A stretch of DNA of 64,000 nt, from the NCBI GenBank assembly GCA_019843655.1, contig JACDQD010000006.1:8238034-8302033 (forward strand). Reading direction: 5' to 3'. Positions 52,201 to 64,000 of this stretch are shown here, piece after piece; positions within the stretch are counted from its first letter, which is position 1; the number at the start of each line of letters is the position of its first letter. Source of the DNA: Lethocerus indicus. Its lineage: Eukaryota > Arthropoda > Insecta > Hemiptera > Belostomatidae. The notes under the pieces were generated by a model. The model was given only the letters and a program-made list of their open reading frames with translations. It was not told the DNA's origin and searched no databases. A program made the position numbers and the translations under genes.

Positions 52201-53739
52201 CTAAATCACACAGAATTCGGCCAGTGGCGCCTTAAAGAAATAAGTTTTAAACATTATTTTAATTCATTTTTTTTTAAATCTAACATTATAAAATAAATTT
52301 TCATCAATCCAACATCAGTTATAAACCTGAAAATGGACATTTCCATTGACGCCTTTTTTTTACTAGTTGATTTTTCTGTTCCAATTAGGCTAATGAAACT
52401 TTCCAAACTGAGGAGCAAAAAGCTATCGCGGACTCGTTGATATTAGAACCATAAAAAAAAGTTTCGGTGGCCCAACTGGGATTTGACATATTGAAATTCA
52501 ATCCCGACCGTATTATGATCATTAATTTGAGCAACGGCTGTATTCGTTTGCCAGCTACATTTCAGCCAATATGGCTGCGTAGTTATGCGACTAGCTACTG
52601 TTCGAATTAGAATATAAATTTACTCCTAATTTATACAAACCTGACATAAGTGAAAAACGAATTAATTTCAATCTCAATGCACGAGGGCACATAAATTTTG
52701 CATTTATACCTGCCCCGTTATATGATATATGAGTGCTCAATAAGGACTAAACAATTCGTATGAATCAATAACAGCGTGGGTACTTCTTATCGATGTTTGT
52801 TCTAATCCGATTCACGTTGGAAGCCGTACATCAGTAGCAGTGAAACGTAGCTTCAATTCGGTGAACAATTAAAATTTGACTTCACTATTAAAAATTATAT
52901 ATAACTTTCAAGCTTTTGTTGCCCCAGTAATATTAAACTCAATGAATGGACACAACAATTTCAAATAAATCACTAAGTTAATACTGAATAATTACACTGA
53001 GTGACCACAGTGAAATTAATAATTTCTTGGATACGACTGTTAAAATATTTGCTCTGTATCGTCCCTCCCTCCCCAGTTCCGAAAAGGCTTCTGTAACGCA
53101 CTGGCCATATTGATTATCCAATTCGCTTTTTGAAGTAGAGCCTGGGTAGGATGCCAAGGGCGCTAACATTTAATCTCTTTAAGTGTGGGACTAACCTCAC
53201 GAAAACTAGAAATTTCGCGAGAGGGAATCGTACTTCGATACTCATTTAAAATTGTTTTAATTGGTTAAACATCAAAATTTAACGCAACTCAATATTTAAA
53301 AAAATATTTTACACAGTTCAGATATGCAAATAATTATTTATTTTTGGAAACAAAATTATTTTGTTCTAATATTGAATTTATGAATATGAGTGGTAAAGAT
53401 CCTTGGGAGATTAAGAACAACAAAGTGTAACAATTACGGAGAAAATACATATTATTATTTATATATGTATGTAGTATCAGAATAGTATTCAATCATAGGG
53501 GATGTATCTCGTGAGATTGCCTATTTTTATTTATGTTACTGGGCACATCTTTGAGTCAACATAACATTTCTTACTAACGTTTATTTCTTAAATGTTTCAT
53601 ATAATGTCATTCATTTTTATTTAAGGAGCGAGGCGAGTTCTCAATGCAATCTATTAGAGCATCAGTTATACAGAAATAACTGAAAACTGTCAACTGTTCT
53701 TCTTAGAAGACGGGTTCTTTATATCGATTATCAAAATCG

Positions 53740-54180
53740 CGTCCCGACGCCGTCCAAAGACGGGGGCGAGAAGGGGGTTCCTGGCCGGCGTCAACGTCCT
53801 CCGTGAATTGATAAGAATCCAGGAGGAGGGTCCGGGCGGCGACTGGGGAAGGAGGAGCTCGTGGAATAATTGGAAGGAATATTAATAAGGCTCTGTCGGA
53901 AACTGTGGCGAGTACCGCGTGTGGGCGTGCTGGTCTACTAGCTGTAGTATGCTGGTAGTACTACAGTGAGTGGGGTGGCTAGGGGGTTGGCAGTGGTGCG
54001 GGGGCGTGGGGGGCGGGGGTGTGCCCCCGACAGTAGTCGAGTAGTTTTTGCCCACGGTGGAGCCACTGGAATCGATCTGTCTGAGTCCGTCTTACCCCAT
54101 CCAGCCCCCTCCAGCACCAGCCTCCAGTACATCCCCCCCCCGGGTATAGCTAGCCTCCACTCCTATCTCGGGCGCCTCTT
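53740..54180. other. GC-rich island with G-rich core, no gene recognised
   Basis: This block has a sharp GC increase against AT-rich flanks. It contains G runs at 53972-53975, 53982-53986, 54000-54004, 54008-54013 and 54015-54019, which are G-quadruplex-capable, and a hairpin CTGTAGTA...TACTACAG at 53942-53966. A + frame from 53966 is open to 54202 and would be in phase with exon 2 if spliced after TACTACAG. However, it shows no GDF8/11 prodomain landmark, lacks a pyrimidine tract and runs into a stop. It is more likely a regulatory or non-coding GC island. Confidence 0.3.
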
Positions 54181-55417
54181 CTCCCCTTATCACCACCACT
54201 AAATCCATTTTTGTAATACTAATTGATTCCAGTACACTTTCTTTGAGACGGCATTTTCTCACAATACAGATAATCTCTTCATCAATAGTTTTATTTTACA
54301 TATTTTTTATTGAAATGTTTTTTATTCATTTGTCAATCTAATGCACTCCCTCCAAAATAGTATACCTCCAGATTTCAACAAATTCGTGAGCAATAGTAAA
54401 AATTTAGTAATAGAATTAATAGAGAAAAATAATTATTAGTTTTAATGTAAAGAAGGCGTGTGACGGTAGCTTTGTCATAGAGGGGCGTAAAATAAGTGCA
54501 ACGTACAGAATACTGGAGTTTTCATCAAATTGTAAAACAATCATTTAACACCGTGTTTTTGTGTATGGCTGGAGAGGGTGTACCACACAGGCCAACTGGT
54601 ATATCTCCGTTCGGCTATTGAAGATAGCTCCCGAAACCGGTCCAGCAAAAAACAAAACCGGTGAGAGGAGATCGAAAGAAATACTAGACACGTTGAAGGA
54701 AGGCACTTTGTCCAGTTACTCAATGGCTCCAATAAAAGGCATCCTTGGGATGAGGTCTTCTAGTCGCGATAGGATGTGTGTGAGGAAAAATATTTGACGT
54801 AACCGTACAATCTACCCTCTAAGGACAGGTCTAACACATGCATCGTACGAAATGATGAAATAATAAAAATACTGTTAGCGACTGAAAAAAATAAACATTG
54901 GGCTTAAATTTGGCGGCCAACAACCGCGGAGCATAGATTTTTGTTTAAACCTAAGATGTTCAACCTCGAGAGCTTAGGCCACGACATTTTTCCTTTCTTA
55001 AGTATGAAATACACGAGTTTTGCTGCTTCCCTTACGGGCATTATTAAGAAAGAGAAAGCGGGGGCAGAGAAATCGGCGGATCGAACGTCAGCGGCTATCC
55101 GATTTCAAACTTTTCGAAGCGTTCGCACTTTATTTCAGCAACTCGGCCAACTATCCGTAATAGGGAATACAACACTTATAGGGTAATAAACGTTCACATC
55201 TAATATGAAATGTGCGATGCCATTATCTCTATTTCAAAACTACGTTAAAACAACTTTTTCTAAAGAAGCCAGAGAGTTACAGTTAATCCTCTGTAGTGCT
55301 GTACAAATATCTCAAGTGGACTTCATGGCCCAGCGATCGCGGAAGTAATGTCACATGTTTCTGTGCGCGTGTTATTAATGAAAACGCATTCTGTACATTT
55401 TAACAAAATAAAAATCT

Positions 55418-55440
55418 TAGTATACTTGAACCAAGTATAC
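55418..55440. repeat. Perfect hairpin AGTATACTT-GAACC-AAGTATACT
   Basis: This is a 9-bp perfect inverted repeat with a 5-base loop. The right arm is part of a further palindrome, CAAGTATACTTG. No function is assigned; AT-rich context makes chance possible. Confidence 0.35.
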
Positions 55441-58304
55441 TTGTGAAAGTTGGTTGGGGTATGAAACCCTCTCATAAGCTAAGGGTTGGACTGTTAATAT
55501 CTCTTTAAGTAAAATATCCTGCGAAGTAACTCTCGATAATATTTCCATAGAAATCTGATAATTCAAACGATCCCAATTATCATGAAGGGGCGTTTTCATG
55601 CCACCGTATGTATTGCAAAGCTGGAATGTCATGTTCCGTTAGTAGAAATGATATTGGAAGGGAAACTTAAAGGGAAAATTAAAGTTTTTAATTTGTCAGT
55701 GCATTTTAAGATTGCGGTTAATGACCAACAAGGGAGGCGGTTCCTTTGGAAGTGTCCAATTCCCGTTTCCCCTCGGTGGAGTAACTCCGGCATTAAAAAT
55801 TGAAGTCGGTTATGCCGGAGACGATGGAGGGGCGCCCGCCCTGGAATTGGGGCCACTCGGTAGAAAGGAAATACAACACCGACAACCAGTGTTCCAGTTT
55901 TTACTCGGTTTTTTTTCTTTTATCTGTTACTCTTTTTCTTTTTTTTCAAATACTCTCCTTTTAGCCGCGGTTTTGTTCTTCTGGGCCACTCTGCGAAAGC
56001 GGCTAACTTTTCGGGAGAGGGACCAAAAGGAGAAAAAAGAAAGTAGGGACATACACCCTTTTCCGATTATCGAATTTGGAGTCGCCCTAAATGTCGCAAG
56101 CGGTTCCGCTGAACAATGTTACATGGTCCCACGACGGAAATAAAAGTGGTCTTATTTTGGACGCAGAATACATTTCTCCACATGTTTATCGAGAACGTAC
56201 ATTTTGAATGTATTGTATTTTATCTAGAATATGGACGGATGTAACTTGTCGGAACTAAGCATCTTAACGTGCAATTTCCGCTCGTCTGTATTTTTTATGA
56301 AATGAAAAAATTGTTTTATTCTTGTAGAACCGATGTTGAAACTACTAACTTAAGATAACCAGGCTGTTGTAACATTTCATTGAGCTATTGTCAAAACAAA
56401 GACGTGTTAGCAAAGCTCACGATTGGAGTTAGAATAGGCATTAAATGGGACCCCCTCCGCATCCAGTTTCCGGGCCGTATATATCATCGGGGAACATTAT
56501 TAGGATCTTCAGCTGGTCTGATTCCAAATAGTCTCTAATTTGCATCACCAATATTATAATAATCCGGCCCTCATATAATTTATGACTGCGGAGCTCGGCG
56601 CTAATCCACACCGAACCCTGAATACAAATCCTTAGTCGTTTGCCAATTAAAATTATTCCACGACGAATAAAATTTTTTTTAACTTTAGCCCTATGATTCC
56701 CTGTAATATTTTACCAGTTACTCCCGCGTATTACGATTATTTATGGGATTACATCCCAAGTTATCCATGTTTGAACAACGCCTCAATCAGCCTGATAAAT
56801 GAGAGTAATACTTTTTCCCGAATCTCCCGCAATCTGGCGCCCGAATATGTTCTGCCCCCAAAAGACCAACAGCTTGGAAATGCATTATGCTTGTAATGAG
56901 TCTAAAACTCGGATGTAAATATTGTGTTCACTATGTTTTGATTTTTCATTAAATCCTGGAAATACTCATTGTGTTAGACGAATTTTGAGCTGAGAATTTT
57001 CATACATTTCTTTGGAAATTACGGATTAAAGTCTGTGGTGAGGCGGGGGGCTCTCTTTGTCTTCTTGTTCAAATATCGTTGAGTTATGTTGATTTTGTAA
57101 GATTATATATTGAAAAAGGAAAACGGGAATTTTTTTCGCAATAGGTTTTTGTAATATTAACAGAGGCGGCTAACCACAGTCAAGCAGGTGGAGCGTAATG
57201 GAAAAAAATTGTAAAAATAATGCGGTTTAACTTCAAGGAACTTCTACACTCAGTATGAAACCCCACCCCCACCCCTACCTTTCTCATTGCAAGAGTTTCT
57301 CTAGTGATGGATCAGATTATGTAATGTATCATGGTCAGGGATCGTGTTTGATAAAAAATAATTCTCACATTATATTTTTTTATTTATTTTATTTTTAAAT
57401 AATGGAAATTTGTATATAATTAAGTTAGTCAGAAGCAGTAACAGGAGCAATCATTTTAAGGTTTGATTAATGGCTATTTCTTTAATGTTATAATAATCAA
57501 ATTACAGCTATTTTAATGGAAGAAAGCAATTCTTTGATTTCAAATAGAAACAAACTGCTACTGATGCTGCTGAAACGGGTCTAATGTAGGGCCAAATAGG
57601 CAAATCAAACGATGAATCATGAAGATCGCATACCTGATGGTATTCCAAACTCTTGTGGTCCCATTAAACATGCGTCTTTACACAAAGAAAATCCCTAATT
57701 ATCTATCAGCATATTTTAATCCCATTAAAGCGTTTAATCCTTGCGTTTGTAATGCTTTAATCAACTCCAAACGAATGCCAGGTATTCTCAAAACGTGTAG
57801 TGGAAAATTTACTACACACACACCGGATAAAAATTAAAAATCCAGCGATTGAAGTGTCCCTTACAATTAATAATAAAGGCGCATACAATGATAACGATAA
57901 ATAATTATAATATATTAGATTTATCCTCGGGCACATATCAAAAGATTTAATGTTGTAGTAATTCATTATTTCAAGTCCATACATGGAAGGAGGTTTATCG
58001 TCCGCTCAAGTTTAACGGTCCTGGGGATTTATTACAAGAGGCACAGACAAAACGAAGCCCGTGCGTCCGATTGCCTCATATCGGGCCGCCACGAGAATTG
58101 ATTCAGAAGTCCTTTTGAAGCGGGAGCGGCGCCGATATTTAAATTCTCGGGCCCGCTGCGGGTTTTTTTTTTATTCGTCTGTTAATCCCATGATTTATCA
58201 TGTATTTCTCTGTTTGACCAGAGATGAGTGGGGCCATTACCGCCCCTCGGGCCGGAAGAGAAGGGGAACGGCCCCGAGCGTGGGAGGAACAGAGACGGAG
58301 AGCG

Positions 58305-58310
<6 letters not shown>

Positions 58311-58354
<44 letters not shown>
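58311..58354. repeat. (AG)22 microsatellite
   Basis: This is a 44-bp uninterrupted AG run in a GC-richer block (58.03-58.56 kb). The several overlapping Ser/Leu and Arg/Glu frames on both strands arise from the repeat and are not genes. Confidence 0.96.
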
Positions 58355-58358
<4 letters not shown>

Positions 58359-60076
58359 AAAAGTTTGGAGAGTTCTCCCCGGTGGAAAAGCAATAAATAA
58401 AAAGGCCGACGATTGTATGAGCCGGACCCTCTGTATCTTTGGAGGCCTCCCCCCCTCCCACTTCAAAATATAACTACTATCAGTGGCCGCTAAATTGTAA
58501 TAAATGTTCCACAGATATGGCGCATATGGGGCCATCTCCCAGCTTGAAACGGCACATATTTAATGTTAAACGCTCCCCTGTCTAATCTTTGCCCTAAGTC
58601 TTCTCTGCTATCTGGCAAGCGGCATATGTCGACATTCGCCTATTCACAAAATCCGTAGTTCGCCTCAATCAATGGACCTTAGGGTTGCCTCCTTTGCCTA
58701 GGAAATGTCTTTCGTGTGGTACAAAAGAACTCATTTTATGAGATCTTCATTGTGAATCAACTCGTCAATTTGTTCTTATGCCGGGGACTGGTGTCGGCTA
58801 TCGCCATCTTCCGTAGCGTTCCGTCAGAATATAATAGTAGGTCTTTCTGGTATTATAATTTTTAACCAGCTTAGAAATCAACAGTTTCTAATTTGCATTT
58901 ATACAAAATTAGTTCTCTGTATGTGCCAAGAGATTACAATAGTGTTTCAGTATGATAAAGTGTGTTAATTAAAACCATGTCGGCACCGACTACGATGCGT
59001 TACGATGCATTTTAATCGCAGATTTGCATGTTGCAATATTCAAATGCTTTCCACCTAATCTTTAAAACAGGTTTACTCAACTTCGGATAAGAATAATCTC
59101 CTTAAGCGACTGATAATGCTTGACAATAACAATTGGCTTACAGTAAGTCCGGTATTCGTCCATAAGAAACTGCATTGTCTTGTTCTTTGACGTTATCCAA
59201 TGGATATTTCCCATGACTTCCCTTCACCGTTAAAATATTCAAGTCTATATTAAAATGTCTCTAGTTCTGATACTATTTCTTTGCCTTTAATAATAACCCG
59301 TCTCCTCGATTTCATACGGATGAATTATGACAGTTATTACATCCTGTGGATTGATCGACTAGAAAAAATAAATGAGACATGAAAGTCATTCTAAGACTTG
59401 AAAAAGTAGCATGTTAGGACTTTAAAATAGCTAGGATAGCGGTCATGAAACGATAGGACGGCTTAATCTGATGATACACAATGAATATTCATCGGAATAT
59501 TTTTAAAGTCATAAGATCACAGTTTATTTACTGACTGAATAGTTAGATTTTGATTGCTCAGAAGGCAGTATCTAATCTTACATTATATCTAATAACTAAC
59601 GTAATTCTATATTAATTGACGTTCGCGACTATTTCGGTAATAACCCGATTTAATTGAAAAGTTAGTGGCTATAATAATTTAATTCTAATAACAGATTCTT
59701 TCATTAAATTAATGGATGAAATTTGAGAAATATTTATCGTATATTTTTTATTAACAGGTGCATTTCAGGAATTTTATTGTCGCACATGCAGTAATGAATG
59801 GAATAGTCATAAGGCCCAATTAAACGTCGTTGTTTGTCAATTTCTCTGAATTCACCATTTAAAAATATGGAAAAGCATCAATAGAAAATATTGAAGGTTC
59901 GATAAGCTGAGTTAATAAAGTAGAAAGGAACGATTGCAATCATTGTCCCCAGTCGACAAGTCGCCGCGTTTAAAACTTACCGGGCGTAACGTGTTTTCTT
60001 CATCGAGTTGTTATTAGCTGGTTTCCAATAGAAATGAGTTGAGCAGCCGACGCCGTTTAGAGTACGAACGTCGAAC

Positions 60077-60080
<4 letters not shown>

Positions 60081-60168
<88 letters not shown>
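60081..60168. repeat. (AG)44 microsatellite
   Basis: This is an 88-bp uninterrupted AG array, almost as long as the one at 13742, followed by a short TGTGAGTG tail. Minus-strand frames of more than 100 codons across it are Ser/Leu artefacts. Confidence 0.97.
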
Positions 60169-60170
<2 letters not shown>

Positions 60171-61205
60171 TGAGTGGGAGACACCGAATATATTCGGTAA
60201 ATGTTCGTGGAATTCTCCGTTTCTCTTTCTCTCTCCCACATTCTGCCTGTTCGACAGAATCTTCCTCCCTCGCTTATTGAGCAATAGATAACTAACCATT
60301 TGCGGATGGCTAAAGGAGACGGAGGAGGAAGAGAAAGAGCGGCGAGAGTGGCGGTGAGAAAAAGAGAATTTTCACACAAAGAGAACATTAACACATTGCC
60401 AATTAATTCATCTTATATCTGAGGTAGTTCCAGAGAGGAATAGTCTTAAATATGAAAGTTATATAATAATATTAACCATGAAATGCCTAAACTGGAGAAG
60501 TGTTACGCTACGCGAGCCAGTAAGCCCGGTAAAAGGTCTGGCGGTCTCGTTTGCAAAATATTTAGTTCACGAAATTTATGTACGCCACGCGCTGTTATCA
60601 GATTGTAAGAGCCTCACGTTGAGTCCAACAACGGGTCAGATTCCCGGGCCTGATTTATAAATATTCAAATCAAATGCTAATTCAAATTGATTGATCTCAA
60701 ACGACTCGAGCAAACTTTATAAAATTCAGGAGGTTCGTTCCTGAAGGAAACTTACCTCCGGCAACCTGAAGCCCCCAATAAAAGTTAAGTTGAATGCCCG
60801 AATATAATGTTTTAGGCTCCTGGCTTCTAACATTATAATTAATTACAAAATAAATTATGTATGTAATTAATTTTGGGATCTTTGACGTTATGAATGTTCT
60901 GGTTCCCCACTGGGGATCAAACCCAGTGTATGATCGCAGTATAAATGTTATTACAGGAACAATTCAAAGCCTTCTGTGCTGTATACTTATGCGCCGCCAA
61001 TAAACTTTAAACGGTTAATATTTTACATAATGCTTTGAGTTACGAAGCGATCATAATGAACTGGAAATAATTGATAATTTCAATCGCATTTGTACAGTTA
61101 CATACAAGATTACGTGCCGCGAGCCTATAAGTAACACTGTGTAACTTTTCAGGAAAACACGAATTACGACGTTTAATGTAGTTATAAAGATCTTTAACTG
61201 CAAAG

Positions 61206-61232
61206 GGCCGTGTGAATTACCGTCACACGGCC
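61206..61232. repeat. GC-rich perfect hairpin, 10-bp stem
   Basis: GGCCGTGTGA and TCACACGGCC are perfect inverse complements separated by the 7-base loop ATTACCG. It is the most stable short stem I noticed in intron 2. Its right end is not followed by a T-run, so it is not an obvious terminator-like element. It may be a structured intronic element or chance. Confidence 0.45.
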
Positions 61233-62099
61233 GGAATTCGAGTGGGAGGCGCATGAGCGAAGGAACAAATTGTTATTTATCACGAAGATCATAAATTCTT
61301 CGCGGATGTGACACATCTGCCCGGGTCATGAAACCGGGTGCTTATACGGAATATATCAGGGTGTTGGGTTGGGCGGGGGCTAATAAGTCGGGGCATGTAT
61401 TGTCGCCGTCCGACCGAGAGGTGTCCTCTGGCCCTGGAGGTCTTTTCGGTGGCCGCCGGTATAAGTGGGAAGGACGCCTCGTGTGAAGTGTGTTTGAACA
61501 ATGACAGAACATGGTGGTGAAGGGGGTGGCCGGAACAACCCCCCCCTCGCTTGCTTTTCGGCACCGGCCTTCACAAGCCCCAACCCTCTACTCAACATCA
61601 AAATACAGACGCGTCCAGCTAAAAAAAGAAGCGGCCTAAAATCATGACGTAGCAATATATAGATGGGAAATTTTAAAAACATCCTCGTAATACTTTTCTT
61701 TTATCGGGTAGTAGTGGAATGATTCATCCTATAAATACTTATTCCTTAATCCGGTGTACAAATTAATCTATTTGTATAATAACAACAATGCAGTCTGCCA
61801 TTTCGGCTGCCCTGCCACTACCTTTCACTGAAATTAGTATATTAAATCGAGTTATTTTGAATAGTGAAAGCTTAACGCGGTGTTAAGATAGATACTTCAT
61901 AGATTGATTAAACAATAAGGGTTATAATTTCAATCTGTTTTTAAGCGTCAATGGCTATATAATATGTTAATTTATATTGCTTTATTAATATATATAACCC
62001 CCCACTACTACAATATCTTACAGTTTCTTGTTGTTGTTTCTAGTATGTGGGAAGTTGGGATAAATAAATAAACTAAATAAGGGAAGCGAAGTTCCGCAT

Positions 62100-62520
62100 T
62101 GTCGGAATAGAATTCCCCCGGTGGTTTCTGGTGAAGTGTTAGCTCAGTTTCGGTGCGGCCTTGAGTGGGCGACCCGAGAGGGCTGACCCCCGGCCCAATC
62201 AACACTACTTATTTATAATAACCGCCTCGGCTCGAATTGTTTTCCCTTTTTTAACCCCGGCCCCGAACCCCCGTCCCCCCTCCAACGTTTTCCTAATTTA
62301 TTTTTCGGACATTATTATCGTTTTCCTCGCTTTTTTTTCTCTCGGAGGCCGAAATAATAATTTACTTGCGCCCCACCTCCGCTGTGTCCAATTTTTGTGT
62401 AAAGTCGTTTGGGGCACGGAGCCCCCCCTCCCCGAGGGGGCTCCAAGATAGACATCAGAGGCCTGCGTGCTCAGCCCCCCGAGGGGGAACAACTACGACC
62501 ACACAAGTGGTACTTTTTTC
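62100..62520. other. GC-rich island with repeated CCCCGAGGGGG stems, no gene recognised
   Basis: This block contains a 9-bp perfect inverted repeat GGAGCCCCC...GGGGGCTCC (62418-62426 with 62436-62444). A second copy of the CCCCGAGGGGG word lies at about 62476-62486. Open frames on both strands here are short and unrecognisable. It may be a structured or regulatory element of intron 2. Confidence 0.3.
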
Positions 62521-64000
62521 TTTTTTAAATAACGAAATTACAGACCAAACCCAATATTAAGTATATACCTAAGTACCGAGACCGAGAAAACAAACGCATA
62601 TAGGTCAGTTCAAATTAATCCAATTGATTCTGAATTATATAAACATCAATGTATATATATACACATATTTTGTAGGAATATATATTAATAATATATTTAT
62701 TTTATATTTTTATACAGTAATGATATCATATTTATATTAAAACGGCGAAACCATGTACGGGGTGTCGAATGCTACACCACAAGACCGTCCTGTATTGCGG
62801 GTTTAGAAGCCACGGCCCAGATCAAGGCGCCCTGCTAACGCCCAAATCTTTTACAAAATAGATTTTCCCCAATTATTTTTCTTCAATATGCCTTTCAGTT
62901 CACCTCCGAATCCGGAACAGAATATATTTGCGAATAAAAAAGTGCGTTTCCATGACATAATACCGAGGAACACGGACGTATTATCGCCGTCAATAAATTT
63001 CGCTTGGTTCGTATGCGCTGAAAGTACCAAGCGGCAATTGAATGAGAATGAAAACGCGGGATTATTGCTTCGGGAAAGAATAAAAGTCTCGTTTAACAGC
63101 CCTCGCAATAACGTGTTCCACGATATCACAATACTCTTTCATGCCATTCATCAATGTTAAGAACGAGCGAAGAAACTTTTACAATCCTCTTGCGCATGGA
63201 AGGATAAAAATGAGGGATAAAGAGATATATATTATACTTAACGTTAACATCATAACAAATTATTCAGTTAAGTTTCTATTTGTTCTAATGGTTTCGTCAT
63301 TCAGTTATAAAGAAATTCAACATGTCAGAGAAATTCTGGTGTAACGTTCCAAGGTATTTATCAATTAACTAATTCATCCTATTAGCGGTCTAATACCAGA
63401 AATGATAGGCCATCAAGTTGTTCTTTGCACGTCCTGGATCGCAGAATTTATTACAATTTTTATTGCGCTTGAAAAAATAGTACTGTTGGCCTAATATGTT
63501 TTGTAGATGATTTTCCAGAAACGTCTCTTGTAAAGGATAACTACCGCCCCTTTCCTTTAGGGTAATCCTCCGAATTCTGTACCTCATACTGCGTAAAGTT
63601 ACTTAAACAGATGATCCGATTAAATCCAAGTCGGAAGCGGATGGTATGAATTAGGTTCAAAATTGTTTTCGGTTTGCCGCCCCTAATTTAGGCTCGATTC
63701 AATTTACCGTGTAAACCCAATTTTATAATCGCGGTCGAGCAAGATTGGCGGTTCGCAATTTGGGTTATATTTTCGTAGAAAATTATTTTCGGCTCCGCGA
63801 GAGCGCGGCAGAAAATTAACGACGACATTTCGTGGTACCTTTTACGTGCATGTTGCTGTATTGGGATATCTTCAGTGTAAGTTCAGAACGGAATCAACTT
63901 CAGGAATTATACGCGGGAGCTCCGTTTTGTGAAATTAAATTCCGACCGTCTTCGATAATTAAATTAAATTCGATATCTGACCTTTTTAACTTTTTTTAAC

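Larger units (their letters stand above)
25517..64000 (+). other. Intron 2 of myoglianin (at least 38 kb, open at the window end)
   Basis: The intron starts at a GTACCA donor. I looked for later prodomain landmarks (a CC-F-F-S segment, an LW-YLRP-like strand, a basic furin site) and mature-domain landmarks (a CCRYPL-like segment, CCTPT) and found none, so the next exon is either outside the window or too diverged or short to see. The DNA is AT-rich with simple arrays (33.3, 33.6, 34.7, 58.3 and 60.1 kb), a foldback element at 27.7 kb, G-rich tracts, and GC-rich islands near 28.4-28.9, 30.35-30.6, 31.4-31.7, 32.0-32.5, 35.4-35.8, 37.2-37.7, 42.3-42.6, 45.2-45.7, 47.2-47.6, 53.7-54.2 and 62.1-62.5 kb. 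None of these islands gives a recognisable protein. A separate short or non-coding gene cannot be excluded. Confidence 0.6.

Noticed and set aside
53966..54202. Candidate exon 3 of myoglianin (phase-compatible after TACTACAG)
   Set aside because: The translation lacks the paired-Cys and Phe prodomain landmarks expected after exon 2, there is no pyrimidine tract, and it ends in a stop.
55712..56143. 143-codon + frame with a hydrophobic stretch
   Set aside because: The hydrophobic part derives from a T-rich run; no family match, so probably chance.
60014..60394. 126-codon - strand frame over the AG array
   Set aside because: Microsatellite artefact of Ser-Leu repeats.
60901..60932. tRNA-like T-arm on the - strand (7-bp stem CACTGGG/CCCAGTG with a 7-base loop containing a TTTGATC B-box-like word)
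   Set aside because: No matching acceptor strand, A-box or anticodon arm is found at the expected distance. At most it is a tRNA/SINE remnant or a chance hairpin.
62888..63160. 90-codon ATG frame near the right edge
   Set aside because: No signal peptide, domain or TGF-beta landmark, with an overlapping - strand frame of equal length.

Overview
The window looks like arthropod nuclear DNA, most probably from an insect. It is AT-rich, has no dense gene packing, carries several long GA/CT dinucleotide arrays, and holds widely spaced exons with canonical splice junctions. The exact lineage cannot be read from the sequence.

Only one protein-coding gene can be supported: the 5' part of a TGF-beta superfamily ligand of the myostatin/GDF11 class, called myoglianin in insects, on the + strand. 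Exon 1 (3884-4127) encodes a signal peptide followed by a His/Gly/Ser-rich linker and ends on AAG|GTAAGC in phase 1. After a 21-kb intron, exon 2 (25124-25516) starts after TTGCAG in the matching phase. It encodes the N-terminal prodomain: a CPNC motif, a Q/E-rich insert, the helix ALRLEAIKLQILSKLGL, a PNVT glycosylation sequon and the ATTSEIIAF block. It ends in phase 1 at the same aligned position as the first intron of vertebrate MSTN. The rest of the prodomain, the furin site and the mature cystine-knot ligand were not found and should lie beyond position 64000. Intron 2 is therefore at least 38 kb long.

Layout: 1-2.7 kb is AT-rich upstream DNA with no recognisable gene. From 2.7 to 3.88 kb lies a GC/CpG-richer, strongly purine-biased leader or promoter region with several short upstream ORFs. 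Exon 1 follows. Intron 1 (4.1-25.1 kb) contains a CpG-richer first part to about 6 kb, an unexplained signal-peptide-like ORF at 13.33 kb, a 90-bp GA array, and a cluster of three consensus MEF2 sites with a CRE, E-boxes and an octamer at 15.84-16.30 kb. Exon 2 follows. Intron 2 (25.5-64 kb) contains an 88-bp foldback element with a TTA target-site duplication, G-quadruplex-capable tracts, opposed CT and GA arrays at 33.3-33.7 kb, a 13-bp minisatellite and scattered GC-rich islands without convincing exons.

No rRNA, intact tRNA, CRISPR array or autonomous transposon was recognised. Apart from the two exons, nearly all open frames appear to be chance frames, often created by the GA/CT arrays. 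I saw no undescribed multi-gene system. The most interesting points are the conserved intron position, the candidate muscle-type regulatory cluster and the foldback hairpin.
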